In this document: piece after piece, positions 46,976-55,957 of the stretch
Position numbering within the stretch: position 1 is the stretch's first letter
Layout of the letters: each line of letters begins with the position of its first letter
Assembly: GCF_014203735.1 (NCBI RefSeq)
Contig: NZ_JACHJQ010000014.1
Coordinates: forward strand, 62,001-126,000
Origin: Actinophytocola algeriensis
GTDB taxonomy: Bacteria > Actinomycetota > Actinomycetes > Mycobacteriales > Pseudonocardiaceae
Direction: 5' to 3'
DNA length: 64,000 nucleotides
Translations under genes and position numbers: made by a program
Notes under the pieces: model-generated
The model's input: the letters and a program-made list of their open reading frames with translations, nothing else
What the model was told of the DNA's origin: nothing
Database searches by the model: none

Positions 46976-48214
46976 TCATCGGACCCACGGCAGGAACTCG
47001 GCGTTGGCGGCCAGTAGCCGCTCGGTCAGCCCGCGGGCCTTGTCGACCTGGCCGACGAGCGGGTGTGCGAGCAGCGCGCGGAACACCCGCTCCTCGCCGC
47101 CCTTCAGCGCCGCCTCGACGGCCAGCTCCTCGTACCCCGACACGTGGGACACGAGCCCGGCGAGGTCGGGGGTGAGCGGTGCGGTCGGCAGCGGGGTCGC
47201 GCCCGTGCCGTCGACGAGACACGACACCTCGACCACCGCCTCGTCCGGCAGGTTCGGCAGCGTGCCGCGGTTGCGGACGTTGACCGCGTGCGTGCCCGGC
47301 GTGCCGTGCAGCGACGCGAGCAGCCCGATCGCGGCCTCCGAGTAGAACGCGCCACCGCGCTCGGACAACAGCTCGGGTTTCGTGTCCAGCCCCGGGTCCT
47401 GGTACATGGTGAGCAGGTCGCGTTCGATCTCCGCGACCCGGGCACCGCGGGCCTGCGACGTGCGCTGTTCGGCGACGACCGCGTCGTGGCAGTAGAAGTA
47501 CCGCAGGTAGTACGACGGCAGTGTGCCGGTGAGCAGCAGGTACTCGCCGGGCAGGTCGAGGTGTTCTGCCAGGTAGTCGCCGTGTTTCGCGATCAGCTCC
47601 GGCAGCCGGTCGACACCGTCCACAGTGGCCGACCGCTCCCAGGTCAGGTGGTTGAGGCCGACGTGGTCGAGCAGCACCTCGTCCGGTTCGACGGACAGCA
47701 ACCGGGCCAGGCGGCGCTGCAGCCCGATCGCGACGTTGCACAGCCCGACCGCGCGGTGGCCGGCGTCGAGCAGTGCACGGGTGACGATGCCGACCGGGTT
47801 GGTGAACGCCACGAGCCACGCGTCCGACGGCGCGCGGCGGGCGATGTCGAGCACCACCGGCACCGTGCGCAACGCCTTCGCGAGCCCGCCCGCGCCGGTG
47901 GTCTCCTGCCCGACGCACCCGTGGTCGAGGGGGAACGTCTCGTCGCTGACCCGGGTTTGCTGCCCACCGACCCGCAACTGCAGCAGCACCACGTTCGCGC
48001 CGGCGAGTCCGGCGTCCAGATCGGACGTCCACTCCAGACGGGTGGGACTCCCGTAACGTGCCAGTATCCGGCGGCCGAACTCACCCACGATCGCCAGGCG
48101 CGCGGCGGCCGGGTCGATCAGCACCACCTCGTCCACGGTGAACGGCAGCCGGGCGAACCCGTCTACCAGCTCCGGTGTGTAGGTCGACCCGCCCCCGACG
48201 ACAGCGACCCTCAT
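46976..48214 (-). CDS. GH4 6-phospho-beta-glucosidase-like hydrolase
   Basis: 412 residues. NAD site VVGGGSTYTPELVDGF, then GQETTGAGGLAKALRTVP, NPVGIVT, LCNVAIG (metal Cys) and GLNHLTW (metal His). GH4 enzymes use NAD+ and Mn2+ and cut by redox-elimination, normally on 6-phosphorylated disaccharides. It starts 7 bp after the MalG-type permease gene. Because the ABC importer does not phosphorylate, the substrate route is unclear. Confidence 0.9.
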   Translation of the reverse strand: MRVAVVGGGSTYTPELVDGFARLPFTVDEVVLIDPAAARLAIVGEFGRRILARYGSPTRLEWTSDLDAGLAGANVVLLQLRVGGQQTRVSDETFPLDHGCVGQETTGAGGLAKALRTVPVVLDIARRAPSDAWLVAFTNPVGIVTRALLDAGHRAVGLCNVAIGLQRRLARLLSVEPDEVLLDHVGLNHLTWERSATVDGVDRLPELIAKHGDYLAEHLDLPGEYLLLTGTLPSYYLRYFYCHDAVVAEQRTSQARGARVAEIERDLLTMYQDPGLDTKPELLSERGGAFYSEAAIGLLASLHGTPGTHAVNVRNRGTLPNLPDEAVVEVSCLVDGTGATPLPTAPLTPDLAGLVSHVSGYEELAVEAALKGGEERVFRALLAHPLVGQVDKARGLTERLLAANAEFLPWVR

Positions 48215-48221
48215 GCCCCGC

Positions 48222-49079
48222 TCACCCCTTGACCCCTGTCAGCGTCACGCCCTGCACGAATGCCTTCTGCGCGAAGAAGAACACGATGACCACCGGCGCC
48301 ATCACGAGCAGCGTCGCGGCCATCACGAGGTTCCACTCCACGTGGTGCAGCGTCTTGAACTGCGACAACGCGATCGACAACGTCCAGTTCGCCTGGTCCT
48401 CGCTCGTGTACAGCAGTGGCCCGTAGTAGTCGTTCCACGCGTAGAAGAACTGGAAGATCGCGGTCGCCGCGATGCCCGGCTTCGCCATCGGGACCACCAC
48501 GCGCAACAGCACCTGCCACTCCGAGCAGCCGTCGATCCGCGCCGCGTCGAGCACGGTGCCCGGAATCGTCATCAGGAACTGCCGCAACAGGAAGATCGAG
48601 AACGCGTCACCGACGAGCATCGGCAGGATCAGCGGCCACAGCGTCCCGGTCAGGCCCGCGTTCGACCACATCAGGTACAGCGGCACGGTCACGACCTGCG
48701 GTGGCAGCATCATCATGCAGATCACCACGACGAACACCGCCGTGCTGCCGCGCCACTTCAGCTTCGCGAGCGCGTAGGCGGCCGGGATGCTCGACAACAG
48801 CATGAACCCGGTCGCCAGCAACGCGTACGTCATCGTGTTCACGAGGTAGTCGAACATCGGCATCTTCGTGAAGATGTCGACGAAGTTCCCCGGGTGCCAC
48901 GTCGTCGGCCACAGGTTCGACGTCAGTGCCTGGTCGCTCGTCATGAACGACATCAGGACCACGAACAGGAACGGCGCCACGAAGATGGCTGCCGCCGCGA
49001 TCGCGACGCTGTTGCGCGCCACCACGACGAGCCAGGACTCGCGCACCATCGTGCCCCGGCGAGGGAGCGTCACGGTCAT
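48222..49079 (-). CDS. Carbohydrate ABC transporter permease (MalG type)
   Basis: 285 residues, six membrane helices. The EAA loop reads DAARIDGCSEWQVLLRVVVPMAKPG. It overlaps the other permease gene by 4 bp (ATGA). Together with 49076-50059 it forms the membrane pore of a CUT1-family sugar importer. No ATPase gene is near, so a shared MsiK-like ATPase elsewhere is likely. Confidence 0.92.
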   Translation of the reverse strand: MTVTLPRRGTMVRESWLVVVARNSVAIAAAAIFVAPFLFVVLMSFMTSDQALTSNLWPTTWHPGNFVDIFTKMPMFDYLVNTMTYALLATGFMLLSSIPAAYALAKLKWRGSTAVFVVVICMMMLPPQVVTVPLYLMWSNAGLTGTLWPLILPMLVGDAFSIFLLRQFLMTIPGTVLDAARIDGCSEWQVLLRVVVPMAKPGIAATAIFQFFYAWNDYYGPLLYTSEDQANWTLSIALSQFKTLHHVEWNLVMAATLLVMAPVVIVFFFAQKAFVQGVTLTGVKG

Positions 49080-50059
49080 CGCGCACCTCCCGTGAACGCG
49101 CGGAACCGCCGCAGCAGCACCACCGTGACCCCGAACGCCACCACGAACAGCACGACCGCGAGCGCGTTCGCGTAACCCATGTCGTAGTAGCGGAACCCGG
49201 ACACGTACAGGTGCAGGGGATAGGTCAGCGTCGAGTTCTCCGGGTACCCGAACGTCGACGAGATCCCGCCACCGGTCGTGGCCGTGCCGGAAGCGACACT
49301 CGCCGCGACCGCCGCCTGCGTGAAGTACTGCAACGTCTGGATCACCCCCGTGACCGCCGCGAACACCAGCACCGGCGACAGCGACGGGAAGGTCACGTGC
49401 CAGAACCGCTGCCACGCGTTCGCGCCGTCGATGGCCGCCGCCTCGTACAACGGTTTCGGCACATCCAGCAGCGCGGCCAGGAAGATCACCATCAGGTCGC
49501 CGACGGCCCACGTGCCGAGCAGCACCAGCGACGGCTTCGACCAGTCCGGCGAGTCGAACCACAGTGGACCGTCCACTCCGAACCAGCTCAGCACCTCGTT
49601 CACCGGCCCGGTCGCCGGGTTGAACAGGAACACGAACGCGATCGTCGCCGCGACCGGCGGTGCGAGCGCGGGCAGGTAGAAGATCGTGCGGAAGAACCCG
49701 CCGCCGCGCTTCAGCGACACCAGCAGCATCGACGTCAGCAGCGCGGCCAGCATCCGCGCCGGGACGAGGATCAGCACGAACCACACCGTGTTCAGCGCCG
49801 CCTGCCCGGCCACGCTGTCCTGGGTGAACAGGTACGTGTAGTTCCGCAGCCCCACCCACCGCGGGACCGTGAGCAGGTCGAACCGCGTGAACGAGAAGTA
49901 CACGGCGGCCAGCAGCGGGTAGAGGAAGAACACCCCGATCCCGAGCAACGCGGGCGCCATGAAGCTCAGCACGGTGAGCCGGTGGCGCCACCGGCGCGCG
50001 GGTCGCCGTCGCGGCGGCTTGTCCGCCACGGAGGCAGGCCGCTCCAGCAGGGCGGTCAC
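49076..50059 (-). CDS. Carbohydrate ABC transporter permease (MalF type)
   Basis: 327 residues, six helices. EAA loop YEAAAIDGANAWQRFWHVTFP is typical. The cytoplasmic Arg-rich N-terminus precedes helix 1. Start is GTG 50059, one base after the SBP stop. The frame is open further upstream into the binding protein gene, but that extension has no support. Confidence 0.9.
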   Translation of the reverse strand: MTALLERPASVADKPPRRRPARRWRHRLTVLSFMAPALLGIGVFFLYPLLAAVYFSFTRFDLLTVPRWVGLRNYTYLFTQDSVAGQAALNTVWFVLILVPARMLAALLTSMLLVSLKRGGGFFRTIFYLPALAPPVAATIAFVFLFNPATGPVNEVLSWFGVDGPLWFDSPDWSKPSLVLLGTWAVGDLMVIFLAALLDVPKPLYEAAAIDGANAWQRFWHVTFPSLSPVLVFAAVTGVIQTLQYFTQAAVAASVASGTATTGGGISSTFGYPENSTLTYPLHLYVSGFRYYDMGYANALAVVLFVVAFGVTVVLLRRFRAFTGGAR

Positions 50060-50060
50060 G

Positions 50061-51389
50061 TCAGCGCCCGAGGTCGAGCGCCTGGTCGATGCGCGTGTCG
50101 AGGTCCGCCAAGCCACTCGCCAGGTCCTTGTTCGCGCCGGACAGGTAGCCGTCGACGTACTCCTGCGCCATCTCGACGTACTTCGGGCCGGACGCGTTCG
50201 GTGGCGTGGTCGAGGTCTCCGGGTGCTCGAAGATGTCGAGGAACACCTTGAACTTCTCGTCCACCTGCAGGTCCGGGGATGCCAGCGCGTCGGAGGTGGT
50301 CGGCACGTTCTTGATCGCGTTGGACAGGCCGACGATCGAGCCGGTCTCGGTGGTGAGGTACTCGATCAGCGCCCAGGAGGCCTCGGGGTTCTTCGAGTTC
50401 GCCGAGATGCCCGCGACGTTGCCGGTGACGAACCCGGCACCGTACCGGTCGGCCTGGTCGTCGGCCACCGGAAGGGGAGCGGTGCCGAAGTCCACGTCCG
50501 GCGCCTGGTCGGTCAGGAACGCGACGCGGTACTCGCCGTCGACGGACATCGCGAGCTTGCCCTTGTGGAACGCGTTGTCCGCGCTCCACTCGTCACCGAG
50601 CCCGGCGGTGAACTTCTGCAGGTTGTCGTAGCCGTACCAGTCGACGAGGTCCTTGTGCCACTTCAGCATCGCCTGCCACTGAGGGTCCGTGCCGATGGCG
50701 GACTTCTCGTCGGCGGTCAGCCACTTCGCGTCCCAGCCGGGCACGATGTGCTGCGGTGTGTGCTCGTAGAAGTTCAGCAGTGGTACGTAACCGGCGACCT
50801 CGATGGTGCCGTCGGGTGCGCGCTTGGTGAGCTTCTTCGCCATGTCGGCCAGCTCGGTCATGGTCTTCGGCGGCTCGGTGTACCCGGCCTGCGCGAGCAG
50901 CGTCTTGTTGTAGTACAGGCCGTACACGTCCGCGAGGAACGGCATGGCGCAGCGGCGGTCGTGGTAGCTCGTGTACGACCGGACCGTCGCCGGGAACTGC
51001 TCGAGGTCGATCTCGTCCCGCTCGATGTACGGCGTCAGGTCGCGCCACGCGCCGGACGAGCAGAACTTGCCGACGATGTCGGTGGAGTACGACAGGCCGA
51101 CGTCCGGGCCCTTGCCGGACGAGATGGCCTGCAGCATCTTCGCGTCGTCCTGGCCCGCGGTGACCCGCACGTCGATGTCCGGGTGCGCGTCGGAGAACTG
51201 CGCGATCGCGTCGTCGATGGCCTTCGCCTCGCGGTCGGTGAAGAAGTGCCAGAACTCGATGGAACCCTTGGCTTCCTGTCCCGAGGGCGCGACGTCGTCG
51301 GACGCCTCGGTGCCGGGGGTGCAGGCGGCGAGGAACAAGGTCGCTGCCGCGGCCAGAGCTGTACCGGCAAAGCAGGGGCGGCGGGACAT
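50061..51389 (-). CDS. Extracellular sugar-binding lipoprotein (CUT1)
   Basis: 442 residues. The lipobox LAAC follows a signal peptide and anchors it to the membrane. Domain features: IEFWHFFTDREAK, GPDVGLSYSTDI, DVYGLYYNKTLLAQAGY and the C-terminal GFVTGNVAGISANSKNPEASW, all common in type 1 solute-binding proteins. It delivers an oligosaccharide to the permease pair. It starts 9 bp after the ROK regulator's stop. Confidence 0.92.
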   Translation of the reverse strand: MSRRPCFAGTALAAAATLFLAACTPGTEASDDVAPSGQEAKGSIEFWHFFTDREAKAIDDAIAQFSDAHPDIDVRVTAGQDDAKMLQAISSGKGPDVGLSYSTDIVGKFCSSGAWRDLTPYIERDEIDLEQFPATVRSYTSYHDRRCAMPFLADVYGLYYNKTLLAQAGYTEPPKTMTELADMAKKLTKRAPDGTIEVAGYVPLLNFYEHTPQHIVPGWDAKWLTADEKSAIGTDPQWQAMLKWHKDLVDWYGYDNLQKFTAGLGDEWSADNAFHKGKLAMSVDGEYRVAFLTDQAPDVDFGTAPLPVADDQADRYGAGFVTGNVAGISANSKNPEASWALIEYLTTETGSIVGLSNAIKNVPTTSDALASPDLQVDEKFKVFLDIFEHPETSTTPPNASGPKYVEMAQEYVDGYLSGANKDLASGLADLDTRIDQALDLGR

Positions 51390-51398
51390 GGGTGCCTC

Positions 51399-52496
51399 CT
51401 AGCGGCGGGAGAGCAGTGCGGTGCGGACCGCGGTGAGGGTGGTGTCGAGTGCGCCGAGCAGGACGGCGTCCTCGGTGAGACCGGTGGCGGCGATCTCGGT
51501 GTCCAGCACGGAAAGCTCACGCAGCGCGGCGCCGACGGCCGCGGCGAGCGGTGCGCCGCCCGCCTGGCCGACCTCGCCGGCGAGTACGACCATGGCGGGG
51601 TCGAGCACGGCGACGACGGCGGCGATGCCGTACGCGACGCGGGACGCGAGCGGGGCCAGCAGCCGCTCGTCGGTCGCGGCGGTGGCGGCCCGGTCGGCGG
51701 TGATGCCGTGCTCCCTGGCCAGTTCGAGGATGGCCGGGCCGCCGACCAGGTCCTGGAAGTCGCCGTCGGGCCCGGTGGGCATGTAGCCGACCTCGCCCGC
51801 GCCGCCGCGCGCACCGCGGATGATCCGGCCGCCGAGGTCGATGCCGAGGCCGAGACCCTCCTCACCCAGCCACAACAGGGCGAAGCTGTCGGCGTCCTTC
51901 GCGATGCCGCGGGACCGCTCGGCCGTGGCGGCCAGGTTCACGTCGTTGTCGACGGAGAGCTCGGTCCCGAGTGCCGTGCGGATGTCGTCGATCAGGCCGG
52001 GCCGCGACCAGCCGGGCAGGTGGACGAACCGGATCGTGCCGTCGTGGTGGGCGCCGGGGACGCCGAGTTGCACGTGGTCGAGGCGGTCGACCTTCGCCGC
52101 TCTGCTCGCCTTGCGCACCGCGTCGGTGACCGAGCGGACCGGGTCCTCGCCCAGTGCGGTCGTCACGCGGGCGCGGACCTCGCCGGACAGGTCGCAGATG
52201 GCGGTGACGAGCGTGGAGTCCTTCTCCTGCAGCGACACCGCGGCGGCGTAGGCGGCGTCGGGGTTCACGTCGTAGATGTCGGCGTTCGGGCCGGGGCCGC
52301 CGCTCGTGCGGCCGACGACCAGCGCCAGGCCGGCGTCCTGCAGGCGGCGCATCACGTCGGAGGTGGTCGGCTTGGCGAGGCCGGTCAGTTCCCGCAGGTC
52401 ACCTCGGGTGAGCGGGCCGCGGTCGAGCAGCAGGCGCAGCGCCGCGGACTCGTTGATCCCGCGGAGCAGACGGGAGGAACCGGCCTGTTGTGTCAC
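51399..52496 (-). CDS. ROK-family transcriptional regulator
   Basis: 365 residues: N-terminal winged HTH (LTRGDLRELTGLAKPTTSDVMRRL, about 28-52), then a ROK sugar-kinase-like domain with GLGIDLGGRIIRGARGGAGEVGYMP. The Cys-rich zinc motif of many ROK proteins is absent. GTG start at 52496. First gene of the saccharide operon and preceded by a palindrome; probably an autoregulating repressor relieved by the sugar. Confidence 0.9.
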   Translation of the reverse strand: MTQQAGSSRLLRGINESAALRLLLDRGPLTRGDLRELTGLAKPTTSDVMRRLQDAGLALVVGRTSGGPGPNADIYDVNPDAAYAAAVSLQEKDSTLVTAICDLSGEVRARVTTALGEDPVRSVTDAVRKASRAAKVDRLDHVQLGVPGAHHDGTIRFVHLPGWSRPGLIDDIRTALGTELSVDNDVNLAATAERSRGIAKDADSFALLWLGEEGLGLGIDLGGRIIRGARGGAGEVGYMPTGPDGDFQDLVGGPAILELAREHGITADRAATAATDERLLAPLASRVAYGIAAVVAVLDPAMVVLAGEVGQAGGAPLAAAVGAALRELSVLDTEIAATGLTEDAVLLGALDTTLTAVRTALLSRR

Positions 52497-52513
52497 GCCC
52501 GTACCCTTCGACG

Positions 52514-52542
52514 CAATGGTTAGGCAATCTGTCTAACTATTG
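52514..52542. promoter_or_regulatory. Inverted repeat, candidate ROK operator
   Basis: CAAT-N-GTTAG (52514-52523) and CTAAC-N-ATTG (52533-52542) are complementary arms around a 9-nt spacer. It lies 18 bp before the ROK gene start. Confidence 0.65.
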
Positions 52543-52585
52543 GTTCGCAAGGTACGGGCGTGAGCTGACTCACGTCAAGAGACGA

Positions 52586-53068
52586 TCAGGGGGTGTGCGT
52601 CGCGAGGTCCTCGACGATCCTGCACGCGTCGGCCACCGGGTCGAGCGAGTTCGCGTGTGCCGCGACCGTGCCGAGCAGGGCTTTGAACTGCTTGCGGTCG
52701 GCGGCGGTCAGGCTGGACAGCACGTGCGTCTCGGCGTGCGCGAGGCGGCGGTCGAGTTCGGCGAGACGCGCGCGGCCGGTCTCCGTGGCGACGACGAGCC
52801 GCGTGCGGCGGTCACCCGGTGCGGGTTTGCGGGCCACGAGGTCGGCGCGTTCGAGGTCGTCGAGCAGGTAGGTCATGACCGTGCGGTCGATGCCGAGCCG
52901 CTGGCAGAGCGCGGACTGGCTCTCCGGCTGCTCCTCGGTGGCCGCCTTCAGGATCTGGTAGCCGCGGTGGCTGCCGGGCAGGTCGCCGACCGCCACGTCC
53001 GTCGCCTTGACGTAGGCGCGGAAAACCGTGCCGAGAGTCCAGCCCAGGTCGCCGTCGAGTGCCGCCAT
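52586..53068 (-). CDS. MarR-family regulator
   Basis: 160 residues. Winged helix QSALCQRLGIDRTVMTYLLDDLE and wing PAPGDRRTRLVVATE fit MarR. Divergent from the LLM-hemerythrin gene with a 63-bp shared control region containing two palindromic boxes. Likely represses both directions. Confidence 0.9.
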   Translation of the reverse strand: MAALDGDLGWTLGTVFRAYVKATDVAVGDLPGSHRGYQILKAATEEQPESQSALCQRLGIDRTVMTYLLDDLERADLVARKPAPGDRRTRLVVATETGRARLAELDRRLAHAETHVLSSLTAADRKQFKALLGTVAAHANSLDPVADACRIVEDLATHTP

Positions 53069-53087
53069 CCCACGATGATAGCCGACA

Positions 53088-53114
53088 CAGAACGTCTGTC
53101 CGGCAGAACATCTG
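53088..53114. promoter_or_regulatory. Two CAGA-N3-TCTG boxes, candidate MarR operator
   Basis: CAGAACGTCTG (53088-53098) and CAGAACATCTG (53104-53114) are each palindromic and are repeated directly, 16 bp apart. They fill the middle of the divergent promoter region. Confidence 0.7.
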
Positions 53115-53131
53115 TGTGTAATATCGTCGGC

Positions 53132-54706
53132 ATGTCAGACTACGGCCACGAACTCGAGTTCGGTGTCTTCCTGCCGCCCGCCGCCGACCAGTTCGGCGAG
53201 GCGCTCCGCCTCGCGCGTCTCGCCGACGCGTCCGGGCTGGAGCTGGTCAGCCTCCAGGACCACCCGTACCAGGAGCGGTTCCTGGACACGTGGACGTCGC
53301 TGGCGGTCATCGCCGCCGCGACCGAGAACGTGCGGGTGTTCCCCAACGTCGCGAACCTGCCGCTGCGCCCGCCATCGGTGCTCGCCCGCAGTGCGGCGAG
53401 CCTCGACATCATCACCGGCGGCCGCGTCGAGCTGGGGCTCGGCGCGGGTGCGTTCTGGGACGCGATCGTCGCGATGGGCGGCCCGCGCCGCACCGCGGGC
53501 GAGTCGATCGACGCGCTCGCCGAGGCCATCGAGGTGATCCGCGCGCTGTGGACACCCGGCCGCGGCGCGAAGTTCGAGGGCAAGCACTACACACTGAAGG
53601 GCGCGCACCCCGGCCCGTTCCCCGCGCACGACATCGGGATCTGGCTCGGTGCCTACAAGCCACGCATGCTGCGCCTGGTCGGCCGGACCGCGGACGGCTG
53701 GCTGCCATCGAGCCCGTACGCGCCGCCGGAGCAGCTGACGGACATGAACCGGATCATCGACGAGGCCGCTGCCGCGGCCGGGCGTTCGCCGGCCGACATC
53801 CGCAGGCTCTACAACATCAGCGGCAGCTTCTCCGGCAGCGGCAAGGAGTTCCTGCGCGGTCCGGTGCCGGTGTGGGTCGAGCAGCTCGCCGAGCTCGCGC
53901 TCACCGAGGGGACGAGCGGGTTCGTGCTCATGGTCGACGCCGGTGGCGACGACGACCTGCGCCGCTTCGCCGAGGAGGTCGCGCCGGGGGTGCGTGAGCT
54001 GGTCGACCAGGAACGGAACCTGGGCACGGCCACCACCGGCACTGCCGCCACCACGACCACCGCCGCGCCGCCGGCCGAGGCGCGGCCGGTGGCCGGGTTA
54101 CCGGAGAACCTGGGCGTCACCCCGACACCGGACGACGGCACCCGGCTGTCGCAGGAGCGGCTGTGGGACGAGTCGGTGCGGCCGACCGGTCCCGCGCCCT
54201 CGGCCGACGCGGTCTACACGGCCACCGGGCGTGCCGGCGGCCAGCAGCTGATCGACATCCACGACCACCTGCGTGCCGAGCTGTCGCGGGTGCGGTCGCT
54301 GGTCAAGCAGGTCGCGGACGGCGCACTCGACGTTGGCGCCGCCCGCTCGGAGATCAACACGATGACCATGCGGCAGAACAACTGGACGCTGGGCGCGTTC
54401 TGCGAGAGCTACTGCAGGCTCGTCACCGTGCACCACACCCTCGAGGACCGGCAGCTGTACCCGCAGCTGCGCCGCGGCGACGCCCGGCTCGCCCCGGTGC
54501 TCGACCGGCTGACCGAGGAGCACCACGTCATCCACGACGTCCTGGAACGCGTGGACGCGGCGCTCGTCGCGACGGTCAGCGACCCGTCGGGCATCGTGGA
54601 GCTGTCGGCGGCCGTGGACCTGCTGACCGACACACTTCTGTCCCATTTGTCCTATGAGGAGCGTGAGCTGGTCGAACCCATGGCGCGGCTGCCCATCAGG
54701 CACTGA
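53132..54706 (+). CDS. LLM-class flavin oxidoreductase fused to a hemerythrin-like domain
   Basis: 524 residues from ATG 53132. Residues 1-295 are a luciferase-like monooxygenase (FGVFLPPAADQFGEALRLARLADASGLE, GRVELGLGAGAFWDA, GRTADGWLPSSPY), which uses reduced FMN or F420. A Thr/Ala linker (about 296-315) leads to a C-terminal hemerythrin-type four-helix bundle (about 370-520) with iron-ligand His in IDIHDHL, VHHTLEDRQLYP, EEHHVIHDVL and LSHLSYEERELVEP. A diiron or haem-free oxygen sensor or store beside an oxidase is plausible. The final codons overlap the erythromycin-esterase-like gene. Confidence 0.85.
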   Translation: MSDYGHELEFGVFLPPAADQFGEALRLARLADASGLELVSLQDHPYQERFLDTWTSLAVIAAATENVRVFPNVANLPLRPPSVLARSAASLDIITGGRVELGLGAGAFWDAIVAMGGPRRTAGESIDALAEAIEVIRALWTPGRGAKFEGKHYTLKGAHPGPFPAHDIGIWLGAYKPRMLRLVGRTADGWLPSSPYAPPEQLTDMNRIIDEAAAAAGRSPADIRRLYNISGSFSGSGKEFLRGPVPVWVEQLAELALTEGTSGFVLMVDAGGDDDLRRFAEEVAPGVRELVDQERNLGTATTGTAATTTTAAPPAEARPVAGLPENLGVTPTPDDGTRLSQERLWDESVRPTGPAPSADAVYTATGRAGGQQLIDIHDHLRAELSRVRSLVKQVADGALDVGAARSEINTMTMRQNNWTLGAFCESYCRLVTVHHTLEDRQLYPQLRRGDARLAPVLDRLTEEHHVIHDVLERVDAALVATVSDPSGIVELSAAVDLLTDTLLSHLSYEERELVEPMARLPIRH

Positions 54707-55811
54707 CGTGGAGGACCGCGTCCGCGCCGTCGACGGTGGCCTGGTCGAGCGGGAAGTAGCCCTGCGCCGGGGTGGGGTCGGTGCGGACGCGGCCCGACTC
54801 GACCTCCTCGATCAGGCCCCAGCCGCTGATCCGCTGCTGCAGCAGGCCTTCGAACGTGCCGGGCTCGGGTTCCGCCAGCCCGATCCCGGCGCTGGCACCC
54901 AGACTGCCCGCGACGAACCGGTACTGGTCGCCCAGCAGTTCGCTCACGATCGCGCCCGCGCCGAACCACTCGAGGTCCATGCCCCAGGTGTCCATCGTGG
55001 ACGGATGGCGCTGCAGGTGGCGGTTGTGCGCGAACACCAGCGTCGGTCCCCGCGACGCCTCGATTTCGCGGATGTCCAGCAGGTTCCGCGCCATCATCGC
55101 GTCGCGGACGCCGAGCAGGCGGGACGTGCGCGTGGCCTGGTCGAGCGGTGCCGCCGACTGCCGGTGGTAGCGCAGGAGACCGATGCCCGCGGTGAGGTGC
55201 GTGTGCGCCCGGTACCACTCGGCCAGGGAGGTCTTCGCGATCAGTTCCGGCGCGCGGGTGTACAGCGCGGTGAGCAGATCGTCGGCGAGCAGCCGCAGCC
55301 GGTCCGCCTCGGGCGACGCGCCGGGTGACTCCGTCGCGTCCATGACCGCTTCGGTGCGGCTCCAGCGTTCGTCGTCGCCCGCGGCGAGGTCCGTGTCCAG
55401 GCCGAGGTAGTCGCGGGCGTGTTCGAGGTAGCGGCGCGGGCTGGGTGCGCTGACCATCTCCAGTGGCAGGTCGAAGCCGTGGAACGCCAGCTTCTCGTGC
55501 GCTGGACGGGTTTCGTTGTACTCGCGCAGCCAGCACACCAGCTGCCGGTTGGCGTCCAGCTCGCCAAGCCCGTGTGAGAAACCGTTGCGTAGCACCGGGT
55601 CCAGGTCGCCTGAGCCACTTCGGACGAACTCGTCGACGGTGAGCCCGGCCACCCGGTCGCTCTCGATGGCGATCGACCGGAAGCCGAGCTCGGCCAGCCG
55701 GGCGAACAGACCATTCCGGATCCGCGCGAACGCGGGTTCGAGGTGCGTGGGTTCTCCGTAGGCCAGCACGGAGGTCGCTGCCGTGCGGAACGCGCCGATG
55801 TCCTGAGTCAT
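54696..55811 (-). CDS. Erythromycin esterase-like protein
   Basis: 371 residues of the EreA/EreB family fold. Conserved points: AYGEPTHLEPAF (His), SIAIESDR (Glu), LAFHGFDLP and FAHNRHLQR. True Ere enzymes open the macrolide lactone ring; many homologues have other, unknown substrates. ATG 55811 is the start of the conserved region (MTQDIGAFRTAATS); the open frame further upstream runs through the repeat-peptide region and is not needed. RBS AAAGGC is weak. Its 3' end overlaps the LLM gene. Confidence 0.82.
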   Translation of the reverse strand: MTQDIGAFRTAATSVLAYGEPTHLEPAFARIRNGLFARLAELGFRSIAIESDRVAGLTVDEFVRSGSGDLDPVLRNGFSHGLGELDANRQLVCWLREYNETRPAHEKLAFHGFDLPLEMVSAPSPRRYLEHARDYLGLDTDLAAGDDERWSRTEAVMDATESPGASPEADRLRLLADDLLTALYTRAPELIAKTSLAEWYRAHTHLTAGIGLLRYHRQSAAPLDQATRTSRLLGVRDAMMARNLLDIREIEASRGPTLVFAHNRHLQRHPSTMDTWGMDLEWFGAGAIVSELLGDQYRFVAGSLGASAGIGLAEPEPGTFEGLLQQRISGWGLIEEVESGRVRTDPTPAQGYFPLDQATVDGADAVLHVSA

Positions 55812-55902
55812 GCCTTTGAATCGTATCGTTGAACTTCCACGTTGAGACTTCGTCGCGCTGACCTGTCCCGGCCCACGGCAAAGGCTCAACCAGGGCAAAG
55901 AA

Positions 55903-55941
55903 AAGGGCGTTCGTCGTGCCCCCTGCACGGCGAACGCCCTT
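55903..55941 (-). terminator. Strong intrinsic terminator after the repeat-peptide gene
   Basis: Stem AAGGGCGTTCG/CGAACGCCCTT plus an inner CGTGC/GCACG pair, followed on the minus strand by TTTTCTTT. This is the clearest rho-independent terminator in the window. It begins 17 bp after the peptide stop and ends 92 bp before the esterase-like ATG. Confidence 0.92.
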
Positions 55942-55957
55942 GTCTCGCTGACCGCGG

